Shown: piece by piece, positions 45,397 to 59,279 of the stretch
How the letters are laid out: the number at the start of each line of letters is the position of its first letter
Position numbering within the stretch: position 1 is the first letter of the stretch
From: Neurospora tetraspora
Taxonomy: Eukaryota; Ascomycota; Sordariomycetes; Sordariales; Sordariaceae
NCBI RefSeq assembly: GCF_033439725.1
Contig: NW_026944384.1
Location: 124,001-188,000, forward strand
Direction: 5' to 3'
DNA length: 64,000 bases
Notes under the pieces: generated by a model
Told to the model about the DNA's origin: nothing
What the model saw: the letters and a program-made list of their open reading frames with translations, nothing else
Database searches by the model: none
Made by a program: the position numbers and the translations under genes

Positions 45397-46501
45397 CTTG
45401 CAAGTTTGATCTAACGATGCCGTCAAGGTTTGCCGATGTTGGATGTCTTCCGGAGGCCAGGAATCGGATCGGAGCCGGAGGATGATTTTTGGAGAAGGCT
45501 GTCATAGCGGGGTAGCATTGGGCGGGGTCTGCGTCTCCCACAGCGGGCCGGATGGAACCCCCCACTTGTCCACCACAGCCCTATAACCACACCCCTACAG
45601 CGGGGTTTCGTGATCCATCAAAATGACACCCCGACCCACGCCAAAACGGATGTTCGTGAACCTCAATGGCCAACCTTGAGAGATCTCGATGAAGCAAGAC
45701 AACACACGAGACAATCTGGTGTCAGATATCTTGTTGTCACCAAGACTAGCATATTATAACACCATCGCCAAGCGTTCCGAAACAGGATCGCCAACAATTG
45801 ATGGGAAGTACTCATTTCCGAGATGTGGGATATCATTCATTTTTGCTATGTGGTATCTGTAGAGGTAGGTGTCCGTGTCCTTCCAGCGCTCGTACGTGAT
45901 CTGCTCTGAAGCAGCCAAAGTGCCAATCTAGATCGATGCCGCCTTCAAGGAAATGAAATGAAATGAAATGCAAAACAGGAGATGGAAGCAAACGCAGAGA
46001 ACCTCCTTGCCAAAGCCAGGTGCATGTGCATGAGTGTGCACAATGAGACCTCGTCATCATCAAATCACCATCTTCATCTTCATCAAAAGACCATGCAACT
46101 TCAAAGTGCGCGCAAAAGATTGTGGATATATAGTTCCAAACGACCGACCAGATAGGAACAGATGATGCTCAAACGCCCGACAACCCATGGATATTATGAA
46201 ATCCAAAAACTGAAAAAGCAACCGCAAGCGCAAAAAACATGCAGATATGCATATGCTATGCCCGCCAACAATGAGATGAGATCAAAAAAAAAAACCAAAC
46301 AGCCCAACAACGATCATCGCTCATAGGAAAGAACCTTACACAGAGAAAGAGGAAAACAGTACAGGGTCCGTCGTCAGGAAAGATGTGATGTCCATCGTCA
46401 TGTCCATCAGCGTTCGTTCATCTCCTCCTAGGCTGCAACACCCTCAATTCGTTAACGTTATCATTCGCATCCGCATCGTCATGATCAAAGCATGAAGCGA
46501 G
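45397..46501. other. Promoter of the DUF89 gene and 3' region of the BTB gene
   Basis: No gene supported. Contains a short GAAATGAAATGAAATG run near 45955. Confidence 0.4.
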
Positions 46502-48521
46502 TCACATGCCGCGACCAAAGAGGGCGGGCACGCGCATGCTCAGTCTCCTCTTCCAGCTCTTGGACCTGGGGTTCATGCCAGGGTGGACGGGACTGTTAGG
46601 CTCCTCGGTCTTGTCGGAGACGTCTATCTTCGACGAAACCTTTGGAGCTGATACAAGAGCGGGCTCGGCGGGCTCGGTGCCGGTGAGGTCGGCGGTGGTG
46701 GACTTGGTCTCCGCGTCGGCACCAAGGCTGGTCCAGGGCTCTTCGTGGACACCGAGTTCCGCCTTTTGGTCGTCGCTGACCGCGAAGGAGACAACGGACT
46801 TTGCGGCATCGCGTAGAGCGGCTGGTGATAACTCATGCTCATGCTGCGCTTCGCTCTGCCTCTCGCCGGAATCGGCGGGGGAGTCTGCGAGCTGTTGTTG
46901 CTCGGAGGAGTCGACTTCATTGTCGGCAGGTGTGGTCTCAGCCTGTTGGTAGAGTGTTAGTCGTGCTTCTCGTTCTGGATAATCAGGAATTGGTTCTACC
47001 TTCTCTGTAGTCATGGGTTCCATCTCCTCCTCAACAGCAACCTCCTGAGTGATCTTGAGGGCATCCTCAGTGGTGGACTCGACAACGGTCTCGACGTTCT
47101 CGGGAATGGCGTCGAGGTGGAGGGACTGCCGGTTGGGGGTCTCGGTGGCCTCGATCTCGGCGTCGACGGCCTTGCCCTTGTCCTGCTTGGCATCCTCCTC
47201 GGTCTCCTTGACGGCCTCAGCCTCGGCGGGAGTGGTAGGCTCCCAGAAGCCAGAGTCGGCTTGCCTGTTAACGAGAGGGCGGAGAGGGAGGTCATGAGAA
47301 GCAGCGTCGAGCTCCATGATGACGGGCTCGGTGCTGAGGGTGATGGGAAGCTCGTCATTGAGCTCCTTGCCGGAGTCCTTGCGGTCACGACCAGGAAGCT
47401 CAGTCTTGGTCTCTGTCTCGGCGACCTGTGTCTCAGTCTTAGCCTCAAGCTCGGGCTCAGAAATGTCATCATCGAACAGTTCACGAACCTCGGACTCGGG
47501 TACAGTTTCGGCCTCGAGCTCAGATGGAGCCCTGTTGACCTCAACCTCAGGGGCAGTCTCGGCCTCGACCTCGAGAGCCTTAACCTCAGGCTCCTCTGGT
47601 GTGGCCTCCTCGGCGAGAGGAGACTGCTTGTGTTCATCACGAGAGACGTCCCTTGTCCTTGAGGTGGCTCGGGAGGACTCTGGGCTGGTGATGGGGCTGG
47701 AAAGCGCCTTGGGGTTGGTCATCTGTTCGTAGCAGACCTCGAGAACGATCCTGAGCAGGATCTTGTTGGGGGAAAGGATGTGGCTGAGGCGGTTCAAGAG
47801 ATCGCTGCCGAGGAGGGAGCTGGCATCGTTGAGGTGGAGCCTGATGCGCTTCTTGAGGTAGCCGATGAACCACTGATCGGAGTCGACAAGGCTCGGGTAC
47901 GCGTCACTGGTAACCTCGAGGAGGGTGGGAAGGGCCATGCCATCGCCGAACTTCTCGATGTTACGCTCAGCGAGACGGACAAGGTCGGGGAGCTCGTAGG
48001 CACGGGCGAACACGTAGACCTTGATGGCGGTCTTGAGCTCGACTATTTGCTTGGCGAGCTTATCGGCACCCTGGGGCTTGAGAGACTCGTACTTGTTGGT
48101 GTAGAGGTAGTGGACGATGACATGGCCAATCTCCTCGGAAACTGTTGGGAGTTCTTCGCTCTGGCTGTCGTAGGCGGCATAGAGCTTGGGGGCCTTGTTC
48201 TTGAGGACATCAAGGGCAACCACCATAGGGCTGGCAAAGGGGAGGTTGCATGCCGGGCTGGCATATGGACTGTGTGTTGTTAGCATTGTGAAGGATGTGT
48301 GTGATGTGGGTGCTACACTAAGATGATAGTGTGCAATGTCCAGTGTGGGAGGTGGATGAAAAAAAAGTGAAGAGAGATGAAGGATGAGGCTCTACTCACG
48401 AGGTCTCGGGACGGTGGTCGATGGGGACCTTTTTGGGGACCGTCGAGAGGTGACCCTGCGTCTGGGGTTGGCCAGGGAGACCGGGGGTCTTGGTGGAGCC
48501 AGACTTCTTTTTGCGAGCCAT
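46502..48521 (-). CDS. BTB/POZ-domain protein with long acidic tail
   Basis: Exon 1 is 48400-48521 from the ATG at 48521 (MARKKKSGSTKTPGLPGQ); exon 2 is 46502-48269, joined in phase (donor GTGAGT, branch GCTAAC, acceptor ACACAG). The BTB fold covers about residues 45-150: FASPMVVALDVLKN, EEIGHVIVHYLYTNKYESL, then KVYVFARAYELPDLVRLAE. The remaining 400 residues are Glu/Ala/Thr/Pro-rich and probably disordered, ending basic (SWKRRLSMRVPALFGRGM). About 629 residues if unspliced within exon 2. A 57-base stretch, 46943-46999, has a GTAGAA donor, a GACTAACA branch, a CAACAG acceptor and A/T-ending codons unlike its surroundings; it is probably an intron whose length is a multiple of three. BTB domains mediate dimerisation or CUL3 binding; the partner is unknown. 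Confidence 0.8.
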
Positions 48522-49360
48522 GCTGATTGTGAGGGGGCCTGCGTATGATGTTTTGGAACTAGCGGGGGGGCGAGTGACACTCTCGGAATGGACCGAACTG
48601 GATGGCGAGGATCCTTTTGCTCGGGAAAATGCAATAAAATCAAATTAAATGAGAAAAAAAAAGATAATAATGCGGATCCTGCGGCTTCGGCGGTGACGTA
48701 GACCGGTTGTTCCCTTGGTATCTCTAGGTCACTACCTAGCTAGTCGATGGGCCCCTCCTTGGGGTGGTTTGATGGATGGGGACCGGATTGGGGGGGGGGG
48801 GGGGGTGGTGATCTAGTGTGTACAAGTGGGTGGGGGTTGTATCTCGTGGTCGTGGTGTGAATCTTGCTGATATCAAAATAAAAAAGGAGTTTGACCGAGA
48901 AGAGGATGGAGAAGCAGCTTTTATCATGGTTAAGTTCCTTATCATCTGGGATCGCCATTTGGCCGTTTGTGCGGGTTAGGCGTCAATCCTGCCCACTAAC
49001 GCGCCCACCGACTGCGAAGTACGCATTTTAATGCCGAACAGGTCCGTATAGTCGATAGTGTACTCTTGTAGTCTCTATCCCCGACTCTGGGTTGGCCCAC
49101 GACAGCGCGGCCAGCATGGGAGCGACATGTAGGGGAGCCACATCGTCTAATCGTGCTGCAATCACTTTGTCTTGTAACCTCTCAGAAGCCGCCCTGCCAT
49201 GGCTTGTCGTGATGATGGCTGCACTCCAGACACGCCCTGCGACCCTGTATGCTGTATATGCACAGGATACAAAGCAAAGTGATCTCTCATCTCATGTCAT
49301 CGCTCCATCGCTACCTTGCATTACATCCGAAGGTCGAACCGCTTGCGAGCATCGTGATAC
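48522..49360. other. Promoter of the BTB gene and flank of the LTR element
   Basis: Contains an uninterrupted G-run of about 16 at 48790-48805. No gene supported. Confidence 0.45.
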
Positions 49361-49538
49361 TGTCAGATTTACTGGTGTGATCTGGTTAATTGATTCTGTA
49401 TATCTGACTCGAGCGCTCTGCTCCAGAAGGTCTGGGGGTTCTAGGGGTAACCCATATTTACCAAGACCTATAAATCAAGTAGCTAGAACTCTAACATCTA
49501 ACCTATATCTAGGTAGAATACTACCCTAGAATCTAATA
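49361..49538 (-). repeat. Left LTR of the Copia fossil (3' LTR in element sense)
   Basis: 178 bp, paired with 54636-54813. More AT-rich than its partner. Confidence 0.85.
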
Positions 49539-52500
49539 CACCCCCTCACTTACAAACTTCTAATTACTTCTTTAAGGTCAAAAGTAAAACTATTTACATA
49601 TTGCTCTCGTCTTTTCATATCTTCAATCCTAATATTTCATCCAAATCATCGAAATTAACCTTCTTTGGTACCGGATTATCCTCTCCTCCGCTATCCTTCC
49701 GCAGCGGCACCTCCGCTATACTTAGTAACTCCCTAAATCTCTTATACTCTAAAATACCTAATGCTTTCGTCAATCTATTTATTAATACTAATTTAGTTTC
49801 TAAATATTCGATATTAAATATCTTCTTCTCAATAATCTCCTCCCTTAACTAATATCTATAAATATTTATATACTTCATCTTTATATTAAAAGCAAGCGTT
49901 TCCTTTATTAATACCCTAATAGTCTACTAATTATTATATTATACAATAGGGATAGGGTCTTCTAATAACTTTATCCCTAAAGCTAAAATTAACTAGTTTA
50001 TAAAGAGGGTTTTCTTTATTACCTTCTTAACTGTATATAATTCTACTTCTATTGTTAACGTAGCAACTACAATTTATTTAATTTCTCCCTAATAAATTAA
50101 ACCGCTATAGAGTTTAATAGTAAACCTTTATAAATTCTTATAGTTATTCTTATTATTAACAAACGAAGCATCAAAAATAATTTCAAATTTATTACTACCG
50201 CTAAAATAAAGTCCCTATATTTTCATTATTCGAAGACATTATATAACCTTCTCGCTAGCGGCTATATAAGTAAAATTAGGATTATAATTATATCGAACTA
50301 ATCTACTTAATAGGAAGGCGATATCTAATCGAATATTAATTACCGTGTATAATAATAATCCTATATTAGTTTAATAAGTATATATCTCTATATAATTAGT
50401 AATACCTTCGTAAAGGACCAACTCCTTATAGCCTATAAGTACCAAAGTAAATCGATAATTAAATTTAAATAACTTCGAAATCTTATTAATATATACCTTT
50501 CAAAATAATTAAATCTATCCCTAATCTCGGGTATATATAACTCCAATACCTAAAAACTATTAGAGCTTATCTCCTCTAATTAAATAATATTTTAACTATA
50601 ATTCTATCATGTACTTTTTAATTTCTTCTATTTTACTTTTATTAAACGCAAAAACGATATTATTAATATAATAGAATATAAGAATACCATTCTTCTTTAT
50701 AATATAAGGGTCTTTAAAGATTGCTTCGAATCCTATCGATTTAAATACTTTACTAAACTCCTATTACTATAATAAAAATCCTCGTTGGAGACTATATAAT
50801 ACATTAATTAATTTAAATACATTATCAAAGATTCAATACCCGGGTAGTATATATATATAAATCTCCTTATCGAAAAAAGTATTAATGAAAGTATTAATTA
50901 CGTTGTATTAAATAAATTCAAGGTTAAAACGAATAAGTAAAGTGATAATAAATTTAAATAACCTCCCTACTAAAGTAAAAGCATACGTATTTATTCCCCT
51001 GTTACTTTATTGATCCCTTTCTATAACTAATTTTACTTTATAATTATTAAATATACCGTTATTATTAAATTTATAAATATATACTTATATACAATCGAAG
51101 ATCTATTTACTTCTTACCCGCATTACGCCCTTGTCGATTTCAATTCATATTTTTATATCCTTATAATTCTATAGATAAATTTCTTCTACTTATTTAAATA
51201 ATTAACCGAATAAATAATTATTAAAATTATTATAATATTTAGGTATAATTAAGAAATCCTGTCAGTAAACCCTATTAAAACGGCTATATTTCGTAATTAA
51301 TTATTATACCTCTACTTTAATAATTATCTTCCTGTTTATCTTAACTATTAATGATAATAATTTACTAACGTTAAAGGTAACTTCCTATAATTCTTATTAA
51401 TAAAAATACTTATCGATAACTCATTTAATTAAATACCTAATATAAAATGCGGCCGGCGGAGTAAATAGAAATAATAAATATAAATCTATAATATATTCGA
51501 TAAATATCTGTTTTATAGTAAGTTACTAAATAGTAATTTCTTATGACTAATTACTCTCCTTTTAGGAATCTTCTTAATACTATTTGTAATTTTAATCGAG
51601 GAGGCTCGAAGGGAGCGGCTCAATATCTACGTTATTAATATCATTCTATAGCCTATAACCTTCTCTCTCTAATAGTTCGGACACCCTCAAAAGTTAACTA
51701 TATAACTTATTAATTTTATTAAATAAATCCGCCAATTTCTTACTACTTATTTAAAAGTCCTCTTTCAATTTCTTAAAATTTAAATTATAAATAATCTCCC
51801 TATCAAAAATTATATCCCTAATTTAAATAATCTAATTTATATATAAATTCTATATACAATAAATAGAAATTGCTAAATAACTAATAAAAAGCCCTATCTA
51901 TACCTTAAGTAAATATTTTTAATACTGCTACTCTTTCTTCTATATAATACTTATTATAGCAAAAGCCTTACAACTATAGACTTTAAAGTAACTCAAATCT
52001 AATTTATAAATTTCCTATTAACTATTTTACTATATAATATAAGTATCAAACTATTCAAAGGGAGATTTCTAATTATATAAGTAATGAAAGGAACAACTAA
52101 CGAAATAAATTACTACGCTAATAATTTCCGGCTACAAATCTATTAACAATTTCGAATTTGTTAATATAGTATTATATCTTTCTTTAATAATAGCCTCTAA
52201 ACGTTCTATCCTACCATTCTATACTTATATATTAGGAATAGAAGGTTTAAAACTCGCTCCTCGTTATAATAATTTATATTTAACCTCATTACTTATAAAT
52301 TCGTTATTATATTCAAAATTCTTAATTTTAATATTATATTAATACCGTAATATATTAATTAAAAATACTAGCGTAGTAACTATAGTAACCACTTAATAAT
52401 TTAATAAATAATAATGCTAAATATATCGGGACTATCGATAAATAATAAAGAGAAAATATTTAACCCCGTTAATTCCTTTATGAAATTCGAAGAAATTAAT

Positions 52501-54635
52501 AACGAATCTCTCTCCAAATCTAAAACCTCAATCTCTAATTATATAATTAATCTATTATTTAATTTTTATTATCGCGTACGCAGCGCATTTAACTAAAAAT
52601 ATACCATATAATTTCTAACTAATAAATCTAACTCTATTAACGTTCTAAAAGTAATCGATTATTTAAAGTCCCGGGTAGCCGAATCGTAAATACTACATTT
52701 CTACTAACTACTTAAAAACGCGCCTCGTATAAAGATTAATCTTATAACGGCACATTATAAATGAAACTCTAATAAATAAAAATAAAATAATTTCGATAAC
52801 CATTTAACTATAAACAATATCCAAATAACAAAAGAATAAACTATTAAATTTCTTTAAATAATTATTTAATAGTTGGTAATCCTAATAGAAACCCTACCTT
52901 TGTAATTAGAAATAAGAAACGAAATTAGTAGTAAAATTAAGGTAAAAAACGACTTCCTTCAACCATAATTTTAAAGGACTATTTTTACCCTTAATAACGA
53001 CGTTAACCTCCCCAAACCCTTTAATCGCTATTTAAATATCGCCAACCCACAAAACATTATCTGGATTAATATAACGAAAGTAAAAAAAACGAATAATTTT
53101 ATTAAATATATAAAGAGAGTTACTAAAATTAAATATCGCTAAATTGTTAAAAAAGTAAATCTCGTCCCTAATTTAATATATTTTATTAATTTAAAAACTT
53201 ATTCTATAAATAAAATCTCGAATTATAATAAATAATTACCCATTCTCCTCCTTCTTAAAAGCTCTCTCCTTATTACTATTTTTAATTATAATTCTCGCAA
53301 CCTCTTTAGCAAGCTCGGAGTCCTTCGCAAAATTAGCTTTAATAATATATTAAATAAAAAAGAATAATCTTACAATATACTTTGACATCGTATTTAAATT
53401 AACGTACTAATAATCTTTTAAAGAATACAATCCTCTTTCGTATACTTTATATATAAAAATATCAAACTTCTTACGCAATTAAATTTTAATTTTATCCGAT
53501 TAGAATCTCCTTTTTATTCTAAAGCCTTTAAATTTCTTATTATTCTTACGTTCTTAATAAGCGTCCTTATTATTAATAATCTTATTTTAACCTTCGCTAC
53601 TATATCTCTAATTATTATATTTAATACTAATTTCACTAATACTAAAAGTACTACAATATCCTCCCTTTCCAATAATAACCCCGCATTTAATAATATTAAT
53701 ACTATATGTCTTAAAATCCTTATAAACGTTTATATACTTAAATATACCGTTAGTTATCTCCTTATCGAATTTCTAAATACCTTTATATTATTTAAAATAT
53801 ATAATTCTAATCGTATTAACAAAATCGATATATTAAGAACTAATAACCTTAATCTTCCCTACTCCTATAATTTATCCGTTACTTATAATGGTAAACTAAA
53901 TTTAAAACTAATTAATCCAATTCTTAAATTCCTTCGCGAAAATAATAACAACTTTATAATACTACTTCCTAACTTTAATCTATTTATTAATAATCTTATA
54001 ATTAATTATCCTCTTAAAATTCCAATACTATTTAGTAATCTACTACTCCTCCTTCATAATACTATCCTATAATCTGTAACTAACTAACAATCTCATTTAA
54101 ATACATATAACTTTATTACCAATTATAAACTCCTTCCAATCCTTCTTATTATTGGGGTAAAACGTAAACTCTAACTTAAAAAATTACACATTAATTAAGT
54201 CCTCTTCGTTAGTAAAGGTATCGAATAAAATCTCGTCTCTAGTATAATATTTAATAAATACTTCTTAGGATTCCCCAACTTAATTAACAATAATACGAAC
54301 GGTTACTCTACTATCAAAAAGGATAAACTCTACTTTAACCTCATTAATACAGGTTTTAACTATTTTCGTAATAGGATAATAATTAGAATAAAGCTATCTC
54401 AATATAATAAACTTTTTAATAGTACTTTAAAGCTAATTCTTAAATACATTTAAATTACATTTTAACTAGAGTATAAGCTCCCAACAGATCCAATCATCGC
54501 TATCTTTTAAGTAGGCAATGTTCTCCTTAGTATCATTAATAAGCTTTAAAAAAACATCATATTGTTCTCGTATTATTTATTACTAACTCATAATACTAAT
54601 TGTTATATTAATAAGGCGCGTATCAAACTATTAAT

Positions 54636-54813
54636 TGTCAGATTTGCTAGTGTAATCTAGTTGATTGATTCTGTATATCTAACTCGAGCGCTCTACTCTA
54701 GAAGGTCTAGGGGTTCTGGGGGTAACCCATATTTGCCAAGACCTGTAAATCAGGTGGCTAGGACTCTGGCATCTAACCCATATCTGGGTAGAATGCTACC
54801 CTGGAATCTGACA
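54636..54813 (-). repeat. Right LTR of the Copia fossil (5' LTR in element sense)
   Basis: 178 bp, begins TGTCAG and ends CTGACA, so the LTR itself has a short inverted repeat at its tips. Confidence 0.85.
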
Positions 54814-56889
54814 GATCCCATGTTCACCATCTGGACCATGATCGCCACACTGAAACGAAATAAAAAGAGTCGACCAAAGAGAGTGAAGAGATGAGCAGAC
54901 GCTACTCGGCCTGGGCAATGACTGGCCTCGTCGACTCGTCCCGGAGCTCGGGAGACTGGAAGGACGAGAAAGTGAGGAAAGTGGAAGGAGCACCAGTCGC
55001 TGCCTCTCGCGTCGTCGAAAAGGACGGGACTCAATGCACCGACTGACAAACAGAGTGGAGCCTAACCCAAGCACACCAAAGGTAGGGGTGGAGCCAAGGC
55101 ATGCCCAGGCAGCCAATGGCAAAGAGCCTCTCTTTCGAATCGGGAACCAGCCCCGCCATGGGTTCTTGACTCTTACCAATCGCTCCCAGCATTCAAGAAG
55201 TGAGGCACTCGCCGACGATGTTGACTGGATGCTTGTTGCAAGGGCCTCATGGTACGGTCTGCTCAAGCGAGCTGCGCGTTGCCTGCAACTGTCAGTCGCT
55301 GGCCGCACCGCGTGAGCTTTTGTGAGAAAAAAGAGCCCCACACGTGGCAGGCGCTACTCTTGCAAGAACCCAATTGTCGACAGGTTTCAGAGGCAAAAAG
55401 GCAAGAGGTAAACAAGTCCTCTCCACCGCGATGTGCATCTCGCCCGGTTATTCGCTCTTGTGAGTCCTGTCATCGGAAGCCCTTGCAACGACACTTGCAA
55501 CCTCTACCGGGGTTTTGTTTAAGTGACAAGGATAGGGGGTGTCTGTAAAGACCGGGAGAGGGGGCTCTCAGTCAGACAGGGGACCGGCAGCGAGGCAAGC
55601 CTCATATGACAGGGATAGGTGCCGGGGGGCTCTGCCACGTAGACACCAACCACCGCCAGGAAATGTGCGATGAGTCGCATTTGTGCCATTCTGGGGAGCA
55701 TTGAGGATCGGAGATTTGAGACGGTTTGGCTGCCAAAACACCATCAACCCCTCCGTGAGTTACAGTGTTTGCATGAAAATGGGGTGGTGACGCGGGACTC
55801 GAACGAGACGAGTTTAATGCGACGACAAGAACACCATAGACTATCACGACCACCGCTGCACCACACTGACCACCACACTACGCGTATCTAACGGCGACGA
55901 CTACGCGGCGGCGGCGATATTCCATTCTCACCACATTATCGACAATGCAACACACATCTGCACTACTGGTACTGTACCACTCAACCGCATGCCGGATGCA
56001 TGGCATAATCGCCTTCCACCTTCCATTTTCCCCTCAATGCCCCCCCGTTTCCCAGCCCAGGCCTGCCAGGCCCCCGGGGATCTCAAGCAATCACCACCAA
56101 CCACCGGCTATAGAAAAGGTTTGCAATGGTCTTGGTACGGATATCCCGGACTGCCCATTGACTCGCAATTGACCTCTCCCTGCTCTCGCCCGCCCTCCCG
56201 GCATGGAAGGCAATATCGGTACGAAAGGTCTAGAGGGCGTCTAGAGGGTGGTGATGGTGTAGAGGAGGGCGGCATTGGGCATTGATCTCAGGGGTCAACA
56301 ACCGATGGCAGCCTCTTCTTCCAGAATGACTGGACAATTTTCGCAACAAGCATAGCAGAGGCAATCAATGGGTGGGCGGCAATGGCGCCTCCTTGGTCAG
56401 ATTGTGGCTCGAATTGTGGCCGCCTCGTCCATAGCTTGCAATCAACTCGTGACATTGTCCAGGCAAAACAAAAGCCGGCTGGGTCAGACTGGGCATCCAG
56501 ATCAACCGAAAAATCTGAGGCGTCGATTTTGGACGCGGAGACATCGACATTGGGCGTCTACGGTTGGACAATGGCAATCTCATCGACATCGCCGCCTGCA
56601 TTGGGATCATGAGCTCAAGTGCGAGTGTTGCCGAGAGTGTTGACTCCAACGGCGAGTGTTCGGCGTTCGTTGATATCGCCGCAGAATAGTGTAATATCCT
56701 CAAGGGTTAGGGTCCAATGCTGGGTCGCACTTTCCGGTATCGATTATGCAGAAGACAAAAACTCCACATTTTTGGTGGCCAAGGTTTGTCTCGGTGCCAA
56801 GTCCAGAGTCCATCCTAAAGTTACTTTTTCTCGATGCTTTCATCACAACTTTACGAAAAGTCACTGCATCAAAAAAAGGAACAAACCAG
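54814..56889. other. Non-RIP spacer between two degraded transposons
   Basis: About 2.1 kb of ordinary GC content. No gene supported. A weak tRNA-like minus-strand sequence lies near 55786-55860 but its T stem does not pair. Confidence 0.45.
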
Positions 56890-57399
56890 TAAGGCCCTGA
56901 TCGGCTCAAACTTTTTCTGGGAAAAGTTTAGGGGAGACAGGGGGTTTTGAGTCGTTTTGGTGCTAAGCTCGATTTATTTTCTGGACTAACCAGTCTGGGC
57001 ACCAAGAAACTCGAGAAAATTGTTCAAACTTGAACCAGGGTACTTAGAAGAGGTATACGCTAATGTAAGCCGTTATACTTTCCTGATTTGTATTGGAATT
57101 GATAGATTCTTAGTATTTTTGATTGGTTTTCGTATTAAAACTAACGAAATTATAGAAGTAGGGGTTACCCTACTTCTAGTAAAAAAGTTGGGTATTTTTG
57201 CAAATTTCTAGTCATTTTAGGTATTAAGCCTAGTTAAATATATAATGTAAGTAAAGCTACTATATTAAATATAGTACGGCTATTGTATTAATGAACGTTA
57301 TATTGGTTAAATTGTATTCGATATTAATATTCCTAATTGTTAGAATTCTAATATACTATGACCGCTATATATTCGTATTCGTCGATATCGGTCGATATA

Positions 57400-58385
57400 A
57401 ATTTAGGAAATTGTAACCGAGCTGTTTTTGCCTTTGTAATAGCGATTGCTATTAACGTTATCTTTCGTAATAAAGATAGGAAAGATTCTAAATTTATATA
57501 TTATAGCCTAGACTACGCTAGAAAGTTAGCCGATAAAATTTATTGCAATTTAGTAGTACAATTTAAGTAATTCTTTCGTATAGATCGACCTATTTTTAAT
57601 ACCCTATTAAAATAGCTTTAAGAAAATACTAGTTTAGAAGTTAATCGATATTAGATAATATATTAGAAGTTGATAGTCTTTCTATATATTTTAGCCTATT
57701 ACTAAAATTAGCGAACTATTTTATACTACTTCCAAATTAGCTAAAGCTCTATATTAAAGATTATAAATATTCTACCATTTGCTTGTGAATATATATATAT
57801 AATATATATTATATTAATAGTAGATAATTATTTAAATCCTATTACCGAGTTAGATTCTAGTTTGAATACTTTTAATAATCATATTGGTACTATCAACGGT
57901 ATTTATATTACTGCGTATATTAAGAAGGAGGATTAAATTTGCTAATATGATCGAAAGGGATAGATAATTTAGAACATATTCGTAGCTGTTAAATTCGATT
58001 ATTCTTTTACGTATATATTAGCGAACGTAAAAAGGTCGATTAATAATATTTTATTTTATAATTAAACGTTTTTGCGTTCGTTTCGTATCCTTTATAATCG
58101 ATATTACGTTATAAACGCTAAGTTTAATGTAAGGCAAAATATTGTAATCCCTTTTATAAATGTTAAATTTTATCTTTAAAATTAGAAGAATGTAGACGTA
58201 TAGTTAAAAAACCTTAAAGAATTATATAACTTACGTCACTTTCGTATTCGAATTATCGTAGAGTATATTTTTAGTTATTTAAAAAAGCGAGAGAAAATTA
58301 TAAGGGTTACGCCTTTCGAATATAATCTTAATAATTAGAGACGAATTGTATATGTAATAATTGTATTGTATAATTTTATATAAAA
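57400..58385 (+). pseudogene. PIF/Harbinger DDE transposase, decayed
   Basis: One frame can be followed through stops. An N-terminal helix region (FRIDRPIF near 57571) and an HTH-like FQIS...SILK stretch are followed by HIGTINGIYITAYIK, where the family has GAIDGTHI; then YDRKG and FDYSFTYILA; then NRYYVINAKF, where the family has YYLADAGF; then LYNLRHFRIRIIVEYIF, matching NLRH...R..IER.FG. The first two catalytic aspartates are replaced by Asn (codons AAC at 57895 and 58114), as expected from G-to-A change. The glutamate (GAG at 58261) remains. The spacing between second Asp and Glu positions is 48 residues, matching DD47-48E of PIF-type enzymes. Confidence 0.85.
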
Positions 58386-59279
58386 GTATATAAAATAACC
58401 CCGCTAATTGAGTATAAAAGAAAAGAGGTAGATAAAGCAGGTAAAAGTAAGGGCGCGAAAGGTAATAAAAGGTATTTACTCTAATTATATTAAATAGTAA
58501 TCGTCGATATTAATATAGAACAACTAGTAACTATACTTATAAAAGAAGAGAAATGTTAAATAATTTAATATATATAGAGTATTAAGGTAGGGGGAGGAGG
58601 GGAGAAGAGGGGAGGGGAGATTAAAAATTATTGTATTTATATAATTGTTTATTAAATTATTAAAAATATTAAGTTACTTTATAAAATTAGAATTTTTAAA
58701 TTAAAATCCAGTAAATCCAATAATCCAGTACAATAAATCTATATAAATATAATAATCTAATAAATTATTAAACTAACTACCCCTCCTCCCCTCCCTTCCT
58801 CTCCCTACTTTAATACTCTACTCTATTTTATTTAATTTAATCTTTCCAACGGTTAATATACCCCTCCTTTATTTTCTCATTCAATTTTAACTATATACTA
58901 GTAAAAAGAGGGTAATTTATAATATAGTCAATATACTTTATTATTTCCTCCTCCTCCAACTCTAAGAATTCGTATTATAGATTTTCGACAGCAAAAGTTA
59001 TATCGTTAAATTTAAATAATTTAGGGATTTATAATACGGTAGCTACCCTCTCTATTAATGTATTAAGTAATTCTATTTTACTACCTTTCTTCTTATAACC
59101 GATATTATTAATACCTATATCGATAAAGGGAATCTCGCCTTCTAATAATAGAATTTAAATAGGATTGGTATCCTTCCTATATTATTACGCTTTAATGAAT
59201 TTCTTTATGGGCAGCGAGGTAACCTCTTAAACCTTATTATTATCCCTATCCTCTTCTCTATTATTAAATAAAATTATAT

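Larger units (their letters stand above)
49361..54813 (-). mobile_element. Copia-type LTR retrotransposon fossil, RIP-degraded
   Basis: Two 178-bp direct repeats (49361-49538 and 54636-54813) with TG...CA ends enclose 5.1 kb of very AT-rich DNA. The flanking five bases, GATAC and GATCC, may be a decayed target duplication. Reading on the minus strand, a gag-like start lies just inside the right LTR and the reverse-transcriptase YVDD-type region near 50.65-50.70 kb; this order and the gag start fit Ty1/Copia. The element is full-length in outline but thoroughly broken, with very many stops in all frames. The two LTRs differ at about two dozen of 178 positions, all transitions, as RIP produces, so LTR divergence cannot be used as a clock. 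It is probably old relative to the uniform intergenic DNA around it but could have been inactivated within a few sexual cycles. Confidence 0.85.

Noticed and set aside
46506-48283. Plus-strand frames over the BTB gene
   Set aside because: Shadows of the Glu/Ala-rich minus-strand exon.
49601-54894. Short open frames inside the Copia fossil
   Set aside because: Chance frames in AT-rich degraded retrotransposon sequence, not genes.
55786-55860. tRNA-like minus-strand sequence with GTTCGAGTC box
   Set aside because: The T stem does not pair and no anticodon stem can be placed; at best a decayed tRNA-derived sequence.
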